From assembly GCF_019393635.1 (NCBI RefSeq), contig NC_057862.1:417181669-417245668 (forward strand): a stretch of 64,000 nt of DNA. Reading direction: 5' to 3'. The stretch comes from Dromiciops gliroides. Lineage: Eukaryota; Chordata; Mammalia; Microbiotheria; Microbiotheriidae. The position numbers and the translations under genes were made by a program. How positions within the stretch are numbered: position 1 is the stretch's first letter; every line of letters begins with the position of its first letter. Positions 1-13,900 of the stretch are shown piece after piece. The notes under the pieces were generated by a model, which worked only from the letters and a program-made list of their open reading frames with translations, ran no database searches and had not been told where the DNA came from.

Positions 1-1560
1 TGGACACACTTTGTGGTATAGAAATTCCTAGTAACCTCTCTGGTATCAGGTGCTATTGGCCACAGTAAGGGCAAAGATCTGGGGGGCCAAGATGGAAGTA
101 GGGGATTTCATATGGCCAGTCCATTCTTTGCTTCTTTATTTTTGTCTCCAATTCTCACATATATGGAGATGGCTGAGCAAGCCCGCCTATTTGTTCTCCA
201 ACACATTCACCTGTGTACATACGGCCAGTGAAGGTTCAGGAGGTAGGTTGTAAAGTATTATTGGGAAAGAAAGCTGGGGAGTGGGGACAAAGATTCAGAA
301 AAGCTCAATGGTTCCCGCTGCTGTGCCCCTCCTTGAGGTTGGCTGGGTCCCAGAAGCCCCAGACCTCACCATCTTTTCCCTCCTTTAGAATGCTCACACC
401 ATAAGATGAAGCCAAGTTCAAGAGGACCCATCAACATTCAGGGCTCAGGGCAGTGTTTGCACATATCTCTGGGTCTGGATACAGGTGGTGGTTATTGACT
501 GATGTAGCTCCTGAGGCCTCGGGACTGAAGCTGCCCTCCTGCTGCTCACAGAGCCATGACAAGGGTAATTCATCCTGTGACTAGCTCTAGGGTGGCAGAA
601 ATGTCTTTCATCAGGGTGACATGCAGGCACCCACAAATTCTTGTGGGTTCTTTCCCTGTGCTGCAGTGGTTTGGGATTTCTGCTGCCAAGGGGAGGAGCC
701 CCTCTGGATCAGCTGTCATTCAGATGAACAGCTATGGTGCTCATCCTAAGCCTCGGTTTTACCAGGTCCATTCCTGACACTTCCACCCAGTCCTGTTCAC
801 TCCCTTTCAGTGCACAAATCAACCTCATTCCAGCTGTCTTGCTTGGTCACATCTTTATAGAGGAAGGGGCAGCCCCCCCAAATCTTTTCTTCCCCCCTGC
901 AAACCTTTTTAAGTTGACATTGCTATTTCTGTCTTTTAGAGAAGCCTGCTTTGTTAATCCCAGTTCCACCCACGGCAGATGGAAAATGCTGGAAAATCAG
1001 CCCAATCCTCCCTCCAGCCCTAGCCTATCATCATCCTTTGTTGTCTCTATCTCTTCCCCCTGCTGTCTTTTCCTGGCGTCCATTATTTCTCGTACCAATC
1101 AAGTATGACTAGGGGCCAAGAATAAGTGAAAGACAAGGATATTCATTTTTTCTTGAAAAGGTGTTTGAGAAAGGAACGGGGTCCCCATATTCAGACTACA
1201 GGATCCTCTCAGGTATGAGTGACTGGTGTTTCCTCCATTCTCAAGATTAATCTCCTAAAATTCTCCTTTCTTTGCATAAAGGTGGAACTCCTTCAAACTT
1301 GCCTACTGACCATATGCCCTCAACCTGTGGCCATCCAGGGCCTGAACCATGCATGAGCTGTGACTATATTATATGGAATTACAAATCCAGTATATGTGAC
1401 CATATTGGTTCTATTTCTTTTTTCCCCCTCTGAGATGGGAAGCTGTCAGGCAGAGGTATGAGTATGGGCCTGTATTCCCAGTTTGGCTGGCCCATCAGGA
1501 CTTGAGCTAGTTCACCTGGCCGCCATACATTGTACTTCCAAATCAACCTTACTGATAGAC
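1..1560. other. 3' flank of SLC7A10, nothing recognised
   Basis: No repeat family, exon or convincing ORF seen. In placental mammals LRP3 lies on this side in the convergent orientation, but I could not identify any LRP3 coding sequence here. Confidence 0.5.
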
Positions 1561-1574
1561 TGAACCAAGTGTCA

Positions 1575-1785
1575 GCATTAACCAATTGCATCCTTGTTTT
1601 ATTTATAGACTTCCTGCTGTTTGCATAGCTAGGGTGGGCTGATCTAGGGTGGGAACTGGTGTTTGGGAGAGGGTTGCTATTAAAAGTGTCTACGAAACAT
1701 ATCTTTTTTTTCCCCAAGAAAACTTTTTCAAAAACAAAAACATAACATGTAAACAAAAAAATCTACTTGAGTCTTGATAAGCATC
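1575..1785 (-). other. SLC7A10: Likely SLC7A10 3' UTR
   Basis: This runs from the stop codon to about 20 nt past the AATAAA. It includes a run rich in A on the transcript strand around 1700-1760. The far end is inferred only. Confidence 0.5.
1598..1603 (-). terminator. SLC7A10: Candidate SLC7A10 poly(A) signal AATAAA
   Basis: This is the first AATAAA on the minus strand after the stop, 183 nt downstream, followed by T/G-rich sequence around 1560-1585. The implied 3' UTR of about 200 nt is short but suits this gene. Confidence 0.6.
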
Positions 1786-1916
1786 TCATTGTGTCTTCAA
1801 AGTCTTTTCACTTCCAGGGAGGGTGGGGTGAGGGCAGGGACCATTTTCCTCTTCAGGGGCATCACTCTGAGGGTATACCACGAAGCACAACTTCTGGCCC
1901 CACCATGTAATGCACT
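1786..1916 (-). CDS. SLC7A10: SLC7A10 exon 11, C-terminal tail and stop
   Basis: It encodes the cytosolic tail [16 protein letters not shown], then [18 protein letters not shown] and SEKTLKTQ, ending TGA at 1786-1788. The match to human [20 protein letters not shown] (recalled) identifies it. The acceptor is CCCTTAG. The tail is 42 residues, the same as in human. Confidence 0.96.
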
Positions 1917-4900
1917 CTAAGGGCAGACAGAAGCCGTTAGGCGAAGGCTAGGACTGGCCACCTTGCTTTGCAAATCACTTTTTGGTTTGCAGAAATCTGA
2001 AATGTATCCCAGCCAGGATTGGAAACCTATGCAGGTCTTGCTACCCCTCAATAACACAACCCCAAAGCAGCTACTTCTTAAATATGTCCCTTGGAAAACA
2101 ACCCCCATTCCCATACCTGCTGGTCTCTGGGGTCACAGAATCACAGACTGTCAGAGCTGGGAGGGACCTTAAAGATCATCTCATTCAACCCCCTCACTTT
2201 ACATGTGGTGAAGAAGGCCCAGAGAAGGGAAGGGACTTGCTGAAAGTCACATAGGAAGTTAGTGGTAGGGCCAGGACTAGAATCCAGCTCTCCTGACTCC
2301 TGGCCCAGGGCTTTTCCTACTGCCTCACAGTACAGTGTTATCTAGTTATACTAGGAGCTGGTCTAGTCTTCCCTCCCTCCCTTCCTTTCTTCCTTCCTAC
2401 TTTTCTTCCTTCATTCCTTTCTCCTTTCCTCCCTCCCAAGTTAACCTTCCTTTTCCCCTTCCTTCTTCCCTTTATTCCTCCCTTTCTCCCTTCTTTCCTA
2501 TTTTGTTCCTTTATGCCTTTCTTCCTTTCTCCTTTCCTCCCTACTTACCTTCCCTCCTTTTCCCCTCCCTCCCTCCTTCCCTTCCTTTCTTCCCTCTTTC
2601 CTCTCTTCTTTCTGAGATGACTAGGAGAAGGGAGTGTGATTGGAGGTTCACAATGGTGAAAGAGTCCTCTATCAGCATAATGATTTGTCCAGAGCTTAGA
2701 GGCCCAGAAGATCAACTTTTCCAGGGACTTTGAAGATCAACTTTTCCAGGGACTGGAGAACTCTCCTCTCCAGTGGAGTTCCTTCCATTTAGCCTTTAAT
2801 TGTATGTGTTGGCTTTTCCTGGCCAATCAAGGCTCTGCTCCCTTTGGGCTCCTACAGGCCAACAGATAGCTTAGTAGTGTGGTACAGTGGAAAGAGGGCC
2901 AGTTCTGGAGTCAGAGGACCTGGGTTCAAATCTTGCTTCTGATAGCTTACTACCTGTGTGACTTTGGGCAAGTCACTTAACCTCCCTGGGCCTCAGTGTC
3001 CTCATGGGTAAAATGAGGAAGTTGGACTAAATGGGCTCTGGGGTCCCCTCCGGCTCTAGCTATCAGTTCTATGATTCTAACCCTCCTGCCAGCCACCCCT
3101 CGCCCAGTCCCCTCACTCACCAACGAGCCTGTGCACACACTTTGGTTTGTTTCTCCAGGACACACCCAGGAAGAACACAGGGACGCCTGTGAGAATGATG
3201 ATGAGGCCAATGCCACAGACCACAGGCTCTGAGTAAAAGCTGAAGATCAGCAGAAATGCCCAAAAGGTCAAGTAGGTGATTGGGATGAGAAGATTTACCT
3301 GGAGAAAGAAAGAGAGGGAGAGAGAGCGAGAGAGCAACAGAGACCAAGGGGGCCAGATTCTCCCAGTAGCTGGATGCCCAGTCCATGCGCACTTATTAAA
3401 TGCCTACTATGTACTTTGCACTGTGCCAGGCACTGGAGAAACAAAGACAGAAATGAGACCCAGACAACTCTATTCTCTGCCCAACAATCTTCTATAACTC
3501 CTCATCCTTCCTGCCTGCATCTCCCCTTTCCCAACAATTATTAGAGAAGGGACTTGATTTTTGGAGAGAAATCAGTGAAAAAGCATCTATCAAGGGCTCC
3601 ATGACAAAATACTGGGGATACAAAGAGAAAAGTCAAGACAGGGTCTGCTCTAGGGGTTCATGGCCTAATCACAGGGACAACATATAAAAGAAAAATCAAC
3701 TGTGGGGCATGCAGAAAGACATGGAATGGCCAAGACTGTAACAAGGAGAGAATTCAGTGCCATCTAGGTACAAGTGTGTGGCAGCTGGGTTTCACAGTGG
3801 ATGCAGCATAGGGCCTGGAGTCAAAAAGACCTGAGATCTGGGGCAGCTAGGTGGTACAGTGAATAAAGCACTGACCCTGGATTCAAGAGGACCTGAGTAA
3901 AAATCCAGCCTCAGACACTTGACGCTTACTAGCTGTGTGACCCTGGGCAAGTCACTTAACCTTCATTGCCCCGCAAAAAACAAACAACAAAAAAAACACC
4001 CCTGAGATCAAATCTGACCTCAGACAGATACTAGCTGGGTGACCCTGGGAAACTCACTTAGCTCTGTTTGCCTCAGTTTCCTCATCTGTTAAATGGGGAT
4101 AATAACAGCACCAACCTCCCAGGGTTGTTGTGAGGATCAAATGAGATAATTGTAAAGTGCTCAGCACAGCACCTAGCTGTTATTATTAAGTTGGGTCATT
4201 GAGCAGGGTCATACAGGTGGGGTGAAAAATAAGAGACAATTTTGATGTAATGAGGGTGTGTGTGTGTGTGTATGTGTGTGTGTGTGTGTGTGTGTGTTTC
4301 CAAACTGGCTCTGAAGGTGATTCCTACAAATGTTGAGAGCAGCAGCAATGTTGCTTGTGTAAGTGCAGTCTCCAATGGGACTCTGGTGAGAGGAAAATAT
4401 TCCTTTAGATGCACAAATTCTGGTATGTTCCTTGGGGAGGATTATTTTGCTCTATCCTGCTCAGCCTTGGCTGATGACGAGGCCTTGAGGTGGGACAGTG
4501 GATAAAGAGAGAGCCAAAAATAAACATATAAGAAAGACTCGAGTTCAAATAATGACTCAGACACTCAGTAGTTCTGTGACCCTGGAAGAGTCACTTAGCT
4601 TTTTTAGTCTCAGTTTCCTCACATGTAAAATAGGGGTGATGATAGCACCCATCTAACAAGGTTATTGTGAGTATTTAATAATCATCATCAATATAATAAT
4701 AGCAGATATTTATATAGCACTTTAAGGTTTGTAAAGCACTATATAAATAACTTATTTTATCCTCACAACAACCCTATTCTAATTATTACCCCCATCTTAC
4801 AGATGAATAAACTGAAGCAATGAAAGATTAAGTGACTCGCCCAAGGTCACACAGCTACTAAGTTATCTGGGCTCATATTTGAACTCTGGTCTTTTTTATT

Positions 4901-7900
4901 CCATTTCCAGTTCTCTAGTCAATGTGCCACCTAGCTGGCAAATGAGATAACATACGTTATGTTTGCCAACCTTAAGACACTATAGGGGAAGCTAGGTGGT
5001 GTGGTGGATAAAGCACTGACCCTGGATTCAGGAGGACCTGAGTTCAAATCCAGCCTCAGACACTTGACACTTACTAGCTGTGTGACCCTGGGCAAGTCAC
5101 TTAACCCCTGTTGCCCTACAAAAAAAACCCCAACCCCCCCCACACACCACAACAAGACACTATAGAAATGCTGCTTGTTATTGTTTTTGTTGTTTTGGTC
5201 TCGGGGCTACCTGAGAGATGCTCATATCAGATTCAGTCCCTGGCTGGGGTTGAATGATACTTACCTTGATGGGTCTGAAGAGCTTGGGTCTCCTCCATCG
5301 AAGCACAAGCAAGCCAATGATGGTCACTCCATAAGAGAGGTAGTTGATGAAGGACACATAATTAATTAATGTATATGTGTCTCCCACAAGCATAATCACG
5401 GCTGTGGCCCCACACTAGAAGAGAAGGGGGGTTAACTGTTATTGCATCGGAATGCCTACAGATGGATTGCTCTGGTTGCCTTCAGTGCCCTTACCTACAT
5501 GGACCCATTTAGGACTCAGCGGTGCCTTCTCTACTGCTACTTAAACCTCAGGTTCATTCCTTGCAAAGCTGGACCCAAGGAAAAAGAGGGTTAATGTAGT
5601 TTGGTAGTTTTAACGTAAAGTTGGCTTCCTCCTGGGATCTCCCAGGCCAGGTAAAGATGGGATAAAGATATTTGAGAAGGACGCATATCTTGAGGGTAGG
5701 GGATCCTAGAGGAAGATCCTGGGACAGGTGAGGGTTCTGTGCTAGAAGGAGGACTAGGTGATGCCCAGGGAGTTGGCCCTGGTGAAAGGAGGCAGAAGAT
5801 AAAAGGAAGGCAGGGTGGGAGTTGACAACTTTCATCATTTCTCAGAAATCCTCTCAGGGTGAGTGAGAAAAGCATGGTCAGCTCTCTGTATTATGGGTGG
5901 ATATCTGTGTCTTAGCTGGGAGAGATGGGGGGTGGGAGAGGGTTGAGAATCACAAGGGAATAGTGGAGAGTGCTCAGGTTAGCATAATGGGCGCAAGAGA
6001 TGGTTAATGTCAAGATGGAGGTGGGAGAATGGAGTGGAGGAAGGAAGTGGAGCGGAGGCTTCATGTACCTATTAGGTCTGGCCTGGTACTACTTGGAGAG
6101 GTTTTCTGGGAATCTTCCTATTATCTGATAGGAGGTCCCTCGTCTGATTGGAGTAGGGGTAAGTCTGAGATTCAGAGAAGTCATTTCTTTACCCAGTCCT
6201 GCATGCAGTGCTTTATGGGAAGCTGAATGAGGTCTAGCTTTTTGTTTTCATTTATTTCTGAAGTGTGACAACTCTCTTGCCCCTGCAACCTTTACTTTGC
6301 ATGTGTATTTTGTAGGAAGGTCCCATTTCTCATAGCTGCCCTAGAGGAACCTGCAGACTACTGCATCCCATTCCAAACCACTACAGTTGCCCCTTGGTCA
6401 GGGATGTTACTTCTTCCACCAAGACCTGATCTCATATGATGAGTCCTAGATCAGGGATGGAGGCCACTTGGACTGGTGACATTGTTAGGGGATCTGTGTA
6501 GGATAAGGGGAGTTCATGGGAGGTATATTTTCTTTTGCCTCTGAAAAGTTGGGACCAACCCAAGGAAAACCCTTAGAGTCCTACCAAAAAAAACCAAAAA
6601 AGCTGAAAAGTGACCCTCTTACAGCGATTGTGTAGACAGATTACGTACTTCAGCCAATCTACGGGTCATAGCCATGTATACTAGCAAAGTAAACCAAAGC
6701 TAATTATTTAGATGATTCAAGAAAGTTAATTTTCACTGCTCATGAGGTTCTACTGGCTCTGGCTTTGTGATTAAGGGTATATAGGAAGTTAGCAGGGCCC
6801 AGTTGAGCTCCAGAATCTCCTTGAGCAGGGGGTCAGGTCCAATCAATGATAGCAAGACTTACACAGACGAGAAGTGCAGGAATTGGGGTGCAGTGTTGGA
6901 CATGAATCATGGCCAGCAGGCTGGGAAGGTGGCCTTCACGGGCTCCAGAAAAGCATAATCTGGAAGGAATAAATACCAATCTTGACCTGGAAAAGTTCTA
7001 CACTGGATACATCAGACAATGGGGAATAGATGGCAGTAGAACATAGAACTGAGCCCTAGATTTCTCATCCCTTCCTGGAACCTTATTGATTGGGTATCTA
7101 AGACACTGGTTTGATTAGACTGTGACCAGTGGCTAGGTGATCCCTTTAACATTCCCCTCCACTGCCCAAACTCTGTATTTCTTTTTTACTTTTTTTTTTT
7201 TGTGGGGCAATGGGGGTTAAGTGACTTGCCCAGGGTCACACAGCTAGTAAGTGTCAAGTGTCTGAGGCCGGATTTGAACTCAGGAACTCCTGAATCCAGG
7301 GCCGGTGCTTTATCCACTGCACTGCCTAGCTGCCCCCAATCTCTGTATTTCTGAAGGAAACTCTTCTACTATGTCTTCTGACCTTCCCCTCATCTAGGGT
7401 TCGATAGCCCAGGTAGCCATGAAATTCTTCCTTTTCCCTACCCTGATTCCCTCTTGCTTTGTTTTGAATGTAATGAGAATTGTCCTTGGGAAGGAAGTTC
7501 ATATACTACAACTTGTTCAGCCATTCCCCAATTGATGGACGTCCCCTCAATTTCCAATTCCTTGCCACCACAAAAAGAGCAGCTGTAAATATTTTTGTAC
7601 ATGTGGGTCCTTTTTCCTTTTTACGATCTCTTTGGGGAAAAGACCTAATAGTGGTATTGCTGGGTCAAAGGGTATGCACAGCTTTATAACTCTTTGGGCA
7701 TAATTCTAAATTGCTCTCCAGAATGGTTGGATCAGTTCATAGCTCCACCAACAATGCATTAGTGTTCCAATTTTTCCACAGCTTCTCCAACATTTATCAT
7801 TTTCCTTTTTTATCATATTAGCCATTATGATAGGTGTCAGGTGGTACCTCAGAGTTGTTTTAATTTGCATTTCTCTAATCAATAGTGATTTAGAGCATTT

Positions 7901-10900
7901 TCTCATATGGCATCAGAAAACTGCCTGTTATATCCTTTGACCATTTCTCAATTGGGGAATGATTTGCATTCTTATAAATTTGATTTAGTTACTGATATAT
8001 TTTAGAAATGAGGCCTTTATCAGAAATACTAGCTATAAAAATTGTTTCCCAGCTTTCTGCTTCCCTTCTAATTTTGGATGCATTGCTTCTGTTTGTACAA
8101 AACCATTTTAATTTAATGTAATCAAAATCATTCATTTTGCATTTCGTAATATTCTCTATCTCTTGTTTGGTCATAAACTGTTCTCCTTCCCATAAATCTG
8201 AGAGGTAAACTATTCCTCTTAGGAAGGAAGTTCAATGTTAATGATAAATGAGGATTCATCCCAACTCTTTCTCACCTCCTTTGGAGGTCTTTAACCCTTC
8301 TCAGTCCCCCTGGCCATCACCCTTTCTTGATAGATCTAGGTTGCTCACCTGGAGGAGGTGAAAAGATATCCATTGATTCCTCCGAAGGTGGAGAGGGCGA
8401 CAGAGACAGGCATGATCCAAGAGAAATAGCCCAGTAGCTTCTCTCCAAATGTCTACAGCAATGGAAGGCAGAGGGAGTGAGAAGGCTAGACTGCCTGGGG
8501 TGTGTCAGGGTTGGGATGGGCCAGGGGAGAGGGAAGCAGCATGAAAGGCCTTGGGTAAGGTGGCCATAGCACTTACCACAGCGACAGCGTTGGAAGACAA
8601 GAGCTCCTGTGGGGACATAGCTGTGAAGTATGCCACATTGGTCAAGGTGTACACGAATGTCACCAGGGGAATGGAGATGAAGATGGCTCGAGGTAGGTTC
8701 CTGTTGAGAACAATAAAGATTCATCATTATTGGTACTTGGGAGAGGGAAAGAACTGAGCCACAAGGGATGAGGCATAGCTGTGGGGACATCTGAGGTGCT
8801 GTCCCCTGGCTAGTGGCATACCATCCAGGCTGCTTTTGATTATCCATGGACCCTTACAACATATGTATAGTGGGGAGGAGAATGGGGTAGAAGACAAGGA
8901 GGGCAGAGGGCAGAGCTAAGAGCAATGGATATAAATTTGAGCAGTAAGTGGTGCACTGGCTAGAGTGCCAGGAGTCAAGACCTGAGTTAAAATCCTGCCT
9001 CATACACTTACTAGCTGTGGAACCCTGGGCAAGTCATTTAACCTGTTTGCCTCAGTTTCCCCATCTGTAAAATGGGGATAATAATAGCACCTACCTCCCA
9101 GGGTAGTTGTGAGGATGAATAAACAGCATTTTGCAAACCTTAAAGTGCTATAGAAATGCTAGCTATTATTATGTAGGCTAGACATAAGGACTAGCTTCCT
9201 AATGATCACAGCTATCTAGAAGTGGAAATAGGTTGCCTTTGCACAGAGAGGATTCTTTCTCACTTGAGATCTTTTTTTTTTTTTTTTTTGCAGGGCAATG
9301 GGGGTTAAGTGACTTGCCCAGGGTCACACAGCTAGTAAGTGTTAAGTGTCTGAGGCCGGATTTGAACTTAGGTACTCCTGAATCCAGGGCCAGCGCTTTA
9401 ACCACTGCGCCATCTAGCTGCCCCTCACTTGAGATCTTAAAGCCAAAGCTAGCTAGATGGTTACTTATTGGGCATATATATCTAGGCAGACCTGAGTTGG
9501 ACCAGATGGCCTCTGGGAAACCAGTGTCCCTGGAATCTAGGGAAATCACTCAACTCCCATCTCACCAACAGTGAGTTCTGAGCTACACCACAGATAGACA
9601 TGGCTTACCAAGGAGCAACAGACCAGGTTTGTTTCTCCTTCCCTCCCCCAGGAGTAGAGGCCTGGAGGTCTGAATAATTCACTTTCTGGATCTTCAGCCT
9701 TCTGATAATGGAGAGGTCGTTGTCCCCCTCCTTGTAGTTTATAGTAAACTCTCTGGTACTGAGAGGTTCAGAAATCAGGATGGCTGCTAAGTAAGAGGGG
9801 TTGGCCCTGGCCCCATCTTCCTCTTCTCTAGCTAGTTAATATCAGGTTCTACCTTCATTTGCTTTTTGGATGACAATACAACTGTCTAGGTTTCTGTTTT
9901 GTTCTCCCCACTGTGTGTACAGGAAGCCTCCTCCTGCCTCGGCTGATTAAGGAGGAATCAGAATTGCCCATATTTGGAGCCACATGGGGCTGGGAAGGCT
10001 GCTCTGGGGTCTCCCAGCTGCATGGGGCTTTATACTTTCCAAGGCCTCTTAAATTGTGATCCGGTTGGAGCTTTGGCTCTGTCCCTAACTCACTGTGTGA
10101 TCCCAAGCAAACATTTGACCTCTCTTGGCCTTAGTTCCAACATCTGAAGAGTAAAGGAGTTGAAGGGTCCCTCCAGCTTTAATGTTCTTTGATTCTAAGC
10201 CTCTTGAGATAGGGCAGAGATTCACAGAATCATAGAATCCCGGAACTAGGAGGTTGTCTAGTCAAATCTCTGGCTCAGTACCAGAATCCCAACTCTGTTT
10301 GTACACTTTTTTTCCCCTTAAACGAAGGGAAGACTGCTACCTCATAAGACCGTTCCACCCTTTCTTCCTTATACCAAGCTAAAAGGAACCTCTCTGTGAC
10401 TCCCATCCATCAGTCCTAGTTCCATTCTCTGGGGCCAAGCAGAAAAAGTATAATTATTCTTCTATTTGACAGTCCTTTAACTAGGTTGGAGCAGCTAGTG
10501 GATAGAGCACTGGCCTTGGAGTCAGGAGGACATGAATTCAAATCTCACCTCAGATGCTTACTAGCTGTGTGACTCTATGCAAGTCACTTAACCCCAATTG
10601 CCTTAAACATCCGGGGCCACCTCCAGTCATCCTAAGCTATATCTTGCTACTGGACTCGGATGACTCTGGAGGAGAGAGTGTGGTTGGTGACCTTGCACAG
10701 CCCTCCCTCGCTTAAATCCAATTCAGTGCAAGTCATGACATCACCCAGATGTCATGATCCTCTTTAGGATGGACAAGCAGCAACAACAACTAGGTTATGG
10801 TAGTTCTCAATTGCCCCCCTTCTCCAGGTTAAATGTCCCCAGTCTTTTCATCTGATCCTCATATTATCCCCATTTTACAGATGAGGAAACTAAGCCTGGA

Positions 10901-13900
10901 AGTTAAATGACACCCAACAATATAATTAGTGCTAGTCATTATTCTGGAAGTAATAGGCAAGAACACAGGTTTTCTAACACCTAGGCTCCAATTATTTTTA
11001 CTGGCACTCAGGAGATCATGGTACATCTACCCAAAGGCCACAGACCATTCAGTCTGGTCTCTAAGGGGTGGTCATTCCCTCTTAGAGAGGCAGGCTCCAT
11101 TAATCTGTTCTTTGGAAAATCCATTCTTGCCTCTTGTCAACCCCTGAGATGAAAATTCTCTGAGAGCTGGGCTTTTTCCTCTGCAAGGCTCTATATACAG
11201 AAAGGATGTTTGTTTCAGGCCTTCTTTCATACTTAAAGAAGAAGATAATGATTGCTGACATAATTTACATACGGAGCATCCCAAAAGTCTTAATGCAGTT
11301 TCAAGCTTTAAAAGGTCAAAGCTGCACTAAAACTTTTGGGATACACTATATATTTCTTTTGATCCTCACAATAACTTTTTTTTGGGGGGGGGGCAGGACA
11401 ATGAGGGTTAAGTGACTTGCCCAGGGTCACATAGCTAGTAAGTGTCAAGAGTCTGAGGCCAGATTTGAACTCGGGTCCTCCCAAATCCAGGGCCAGTGTT
11501 TTATCCACTGTGCCATCAAGCTGCCCCACAATAACTTTTTATGGTGAATAATTCTATAGGAAATATTATCCCCATTTTTCAAGTGAAGAAATTGAGGCTT
11601 TATAAGAGTTAAATTATAAGTGTGATTGTCCATGGTCACACAGCTAGTAAGTGTCGACTTTGAGATTCAAACTCATGTCTCTTGACTCCAATAAGGATTA
11701 GTTCTCATTGCTAGTTGGGGTAGAGGTATCAAAGATATGGCCTTCTGTTTCCCTTGGGAAAATAGCTATTGAAAACCTACCCTCATCTAATGGGACTACT
11801 CTTTGGCTTCCTCTGTCAGGATCTCTGCCTCTGTCTCCCCATCCCATTCCCCCATCCTGGGAGACATTTCACATTTTGCATCATTTCTCCATCAAGGTTT
11901 GTCTCCCAGAGCCTTAGACCTCATCAGTCCCCAGATCCCTGTTGATGCTTGCTCACTTTCGGGGATCAACCAGTTCTTCCGTAACATAGTTGAGGAAGTT
12001 CCAGCCGCTGAATGCAAAAGATGCCTGCAGAAAAGCAAGTGCCAGGTGCCCCACGGTAGGTGTCATCCAGAAGCTAAACGAGTTGCTGGGCCTCAGCTCC
12101 CCATAGTTACCTGTGAAAGCCAGATGGAGTATTGGGAGAAATAGGATGATGGAGGTCTCAAATCCCAAGGACCCATTCCTGGCAAAGCAGCCTCCTTTGG
12201 GGCCCAGGGGCCAGGCCTTCCCCCACCAGTTTGCCCACCCCTCTAGCAGTACCCTGGAAGATCTGGACGAAGCCAACGGTGATGATGAGGGCAAGTGCCA
12301 ACAACTTCCCTCCTGTGAAGATGTCCTGGATCCGTGTGGCCCACCGGACACTGGAGCCATTCACAAAGGTGAGAAGCACTGCACAGAGGGAAAGGGGTGT
12401 TACTGGAACAGAGCATGGGACCACTAGGCATTATGTCCTGGAGATATGGCCACAAATTCAAGGTTTAAAATTCCTCCCCAGACCCTTCTTCATTATCTAA
12501 CAAGCACTGAATACATTTGGATAAACCCAAACAACAAAATCCATTCCTGAAAAAGTGAGCAGAAACTAATTTTATTTTATTGGCTAGGGGGTGAGGCTTG
12601 GGATGGATTTAAGAGATCCTGTCCCTGTAACAGGTTGGACAAGGCAAAAATCAGGTTGCTTTTTAGGTCAACTGACTGGGGCATGGATGATCAAGTGTCC
12701 AGTTGTGCTTTGTGAGGGGTGGAATGAGAAGACCATGGTCTTGAGCCTATGGGCCACTTATCATATTCTATGAACATTCCCACAATTTCATGGGGAAGTC
12801 TGGAAGACAAAGCGAAACAAATGTCTGGGAGTGGCCCCCCAAATTCGGAAGGGGGACAGTTTATGTGCAGTCAAACCCCTGTCAGGATTTAACTCCCTCT
12901 AGCTATGTTCATGCTATCACAGTCAGGCTTCCCCCAAAATATTTTAACACCTTTTTGGTTTCTGGAGGTGAGAGACAGAGAGAGGGGGGAATGTGGCAGT
13001 GTGGTGTAGTGGATACAGAGGAAGTCTAGAGTGAGGAGAATGAAAGATCTGAGTTTGAGTCTCATCTCTGACATATAATAGCTGTGTGATCTTAGATAAG
13101 TCACTTCAATTTCTCAGTTCCCCCAGGCAACTCTCTCAGCCTATCAGTGGCAGTGTAGATGCAGTTCTACATTGGTAGAGTTTTCTCATCAGAAATGTCC
13201 TCTATCAATGAGATCATGACACTGGTTCAAGAGAAAATGGGCTAAGTCAGAAACCAAAAACCATCTCTGCCCTCAAGTAGCTCACATGCTACAAAGGGGA
13301 GACAATGTATTTTTTTTTTTTTGCACGGCAATGAGGGTTAAGTGACTTGCCCAGGGTCACACAGCTAGTAAGTGTCAAGTGTCATAGGTCGGATTTGAAC
13401 TCAGGTCCTCCTGAATCCAGGGCCAGTGCTTTATCCACTGCGCCATCTAGCTGCCCCAGGGATACAATATTTAAATGGAGAAATAAATACAACACAATTT
13501 GAAGAGAGAGAGAGAGAACACACTAATATCTGTGTTGGGGAGGACCCTAGGTGTCTAATGTCTAACTTGTGGCCCAGCCCAGGGGCCTTTCCCCATCACT
13601 TACTGCTTCTGACAGAAACTCCCCTTTCCCCAACCCCTAACCCTTTGTAGGAAGGGAGGGAACAGGACGTCCTCATTCAGCTTCTCCCCATCCATCCTTC
13701 CATCCCAGAAACAGACCCAGTCCTAGGAGACTTTCTATAGATTGGGTAACAAAGGGGTAAAAGACAGGGTAAAATAACATATACAAGGAGTTCCAACATC
13801 TGGTGGAAAAGGCACAGGACTATGGCTGGAGCTTTGTTCAACCCTTGTCATCCCACCTAGCCCAGAACTATACTTCTTTCAGTCTCAGAGATAATAGTCT

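Noticed and set aside
1-1560. Possible 3' end of LRP3
   Set aside because: Expected by synteny only; no coding sequence or plus-strand poly(A) signal could be recognised.
8317-8847. 176-codon minus ORF across exons 6 and 7
   Set aside because: Wrong frame for Asc-1 and it runs through both exons and introns.
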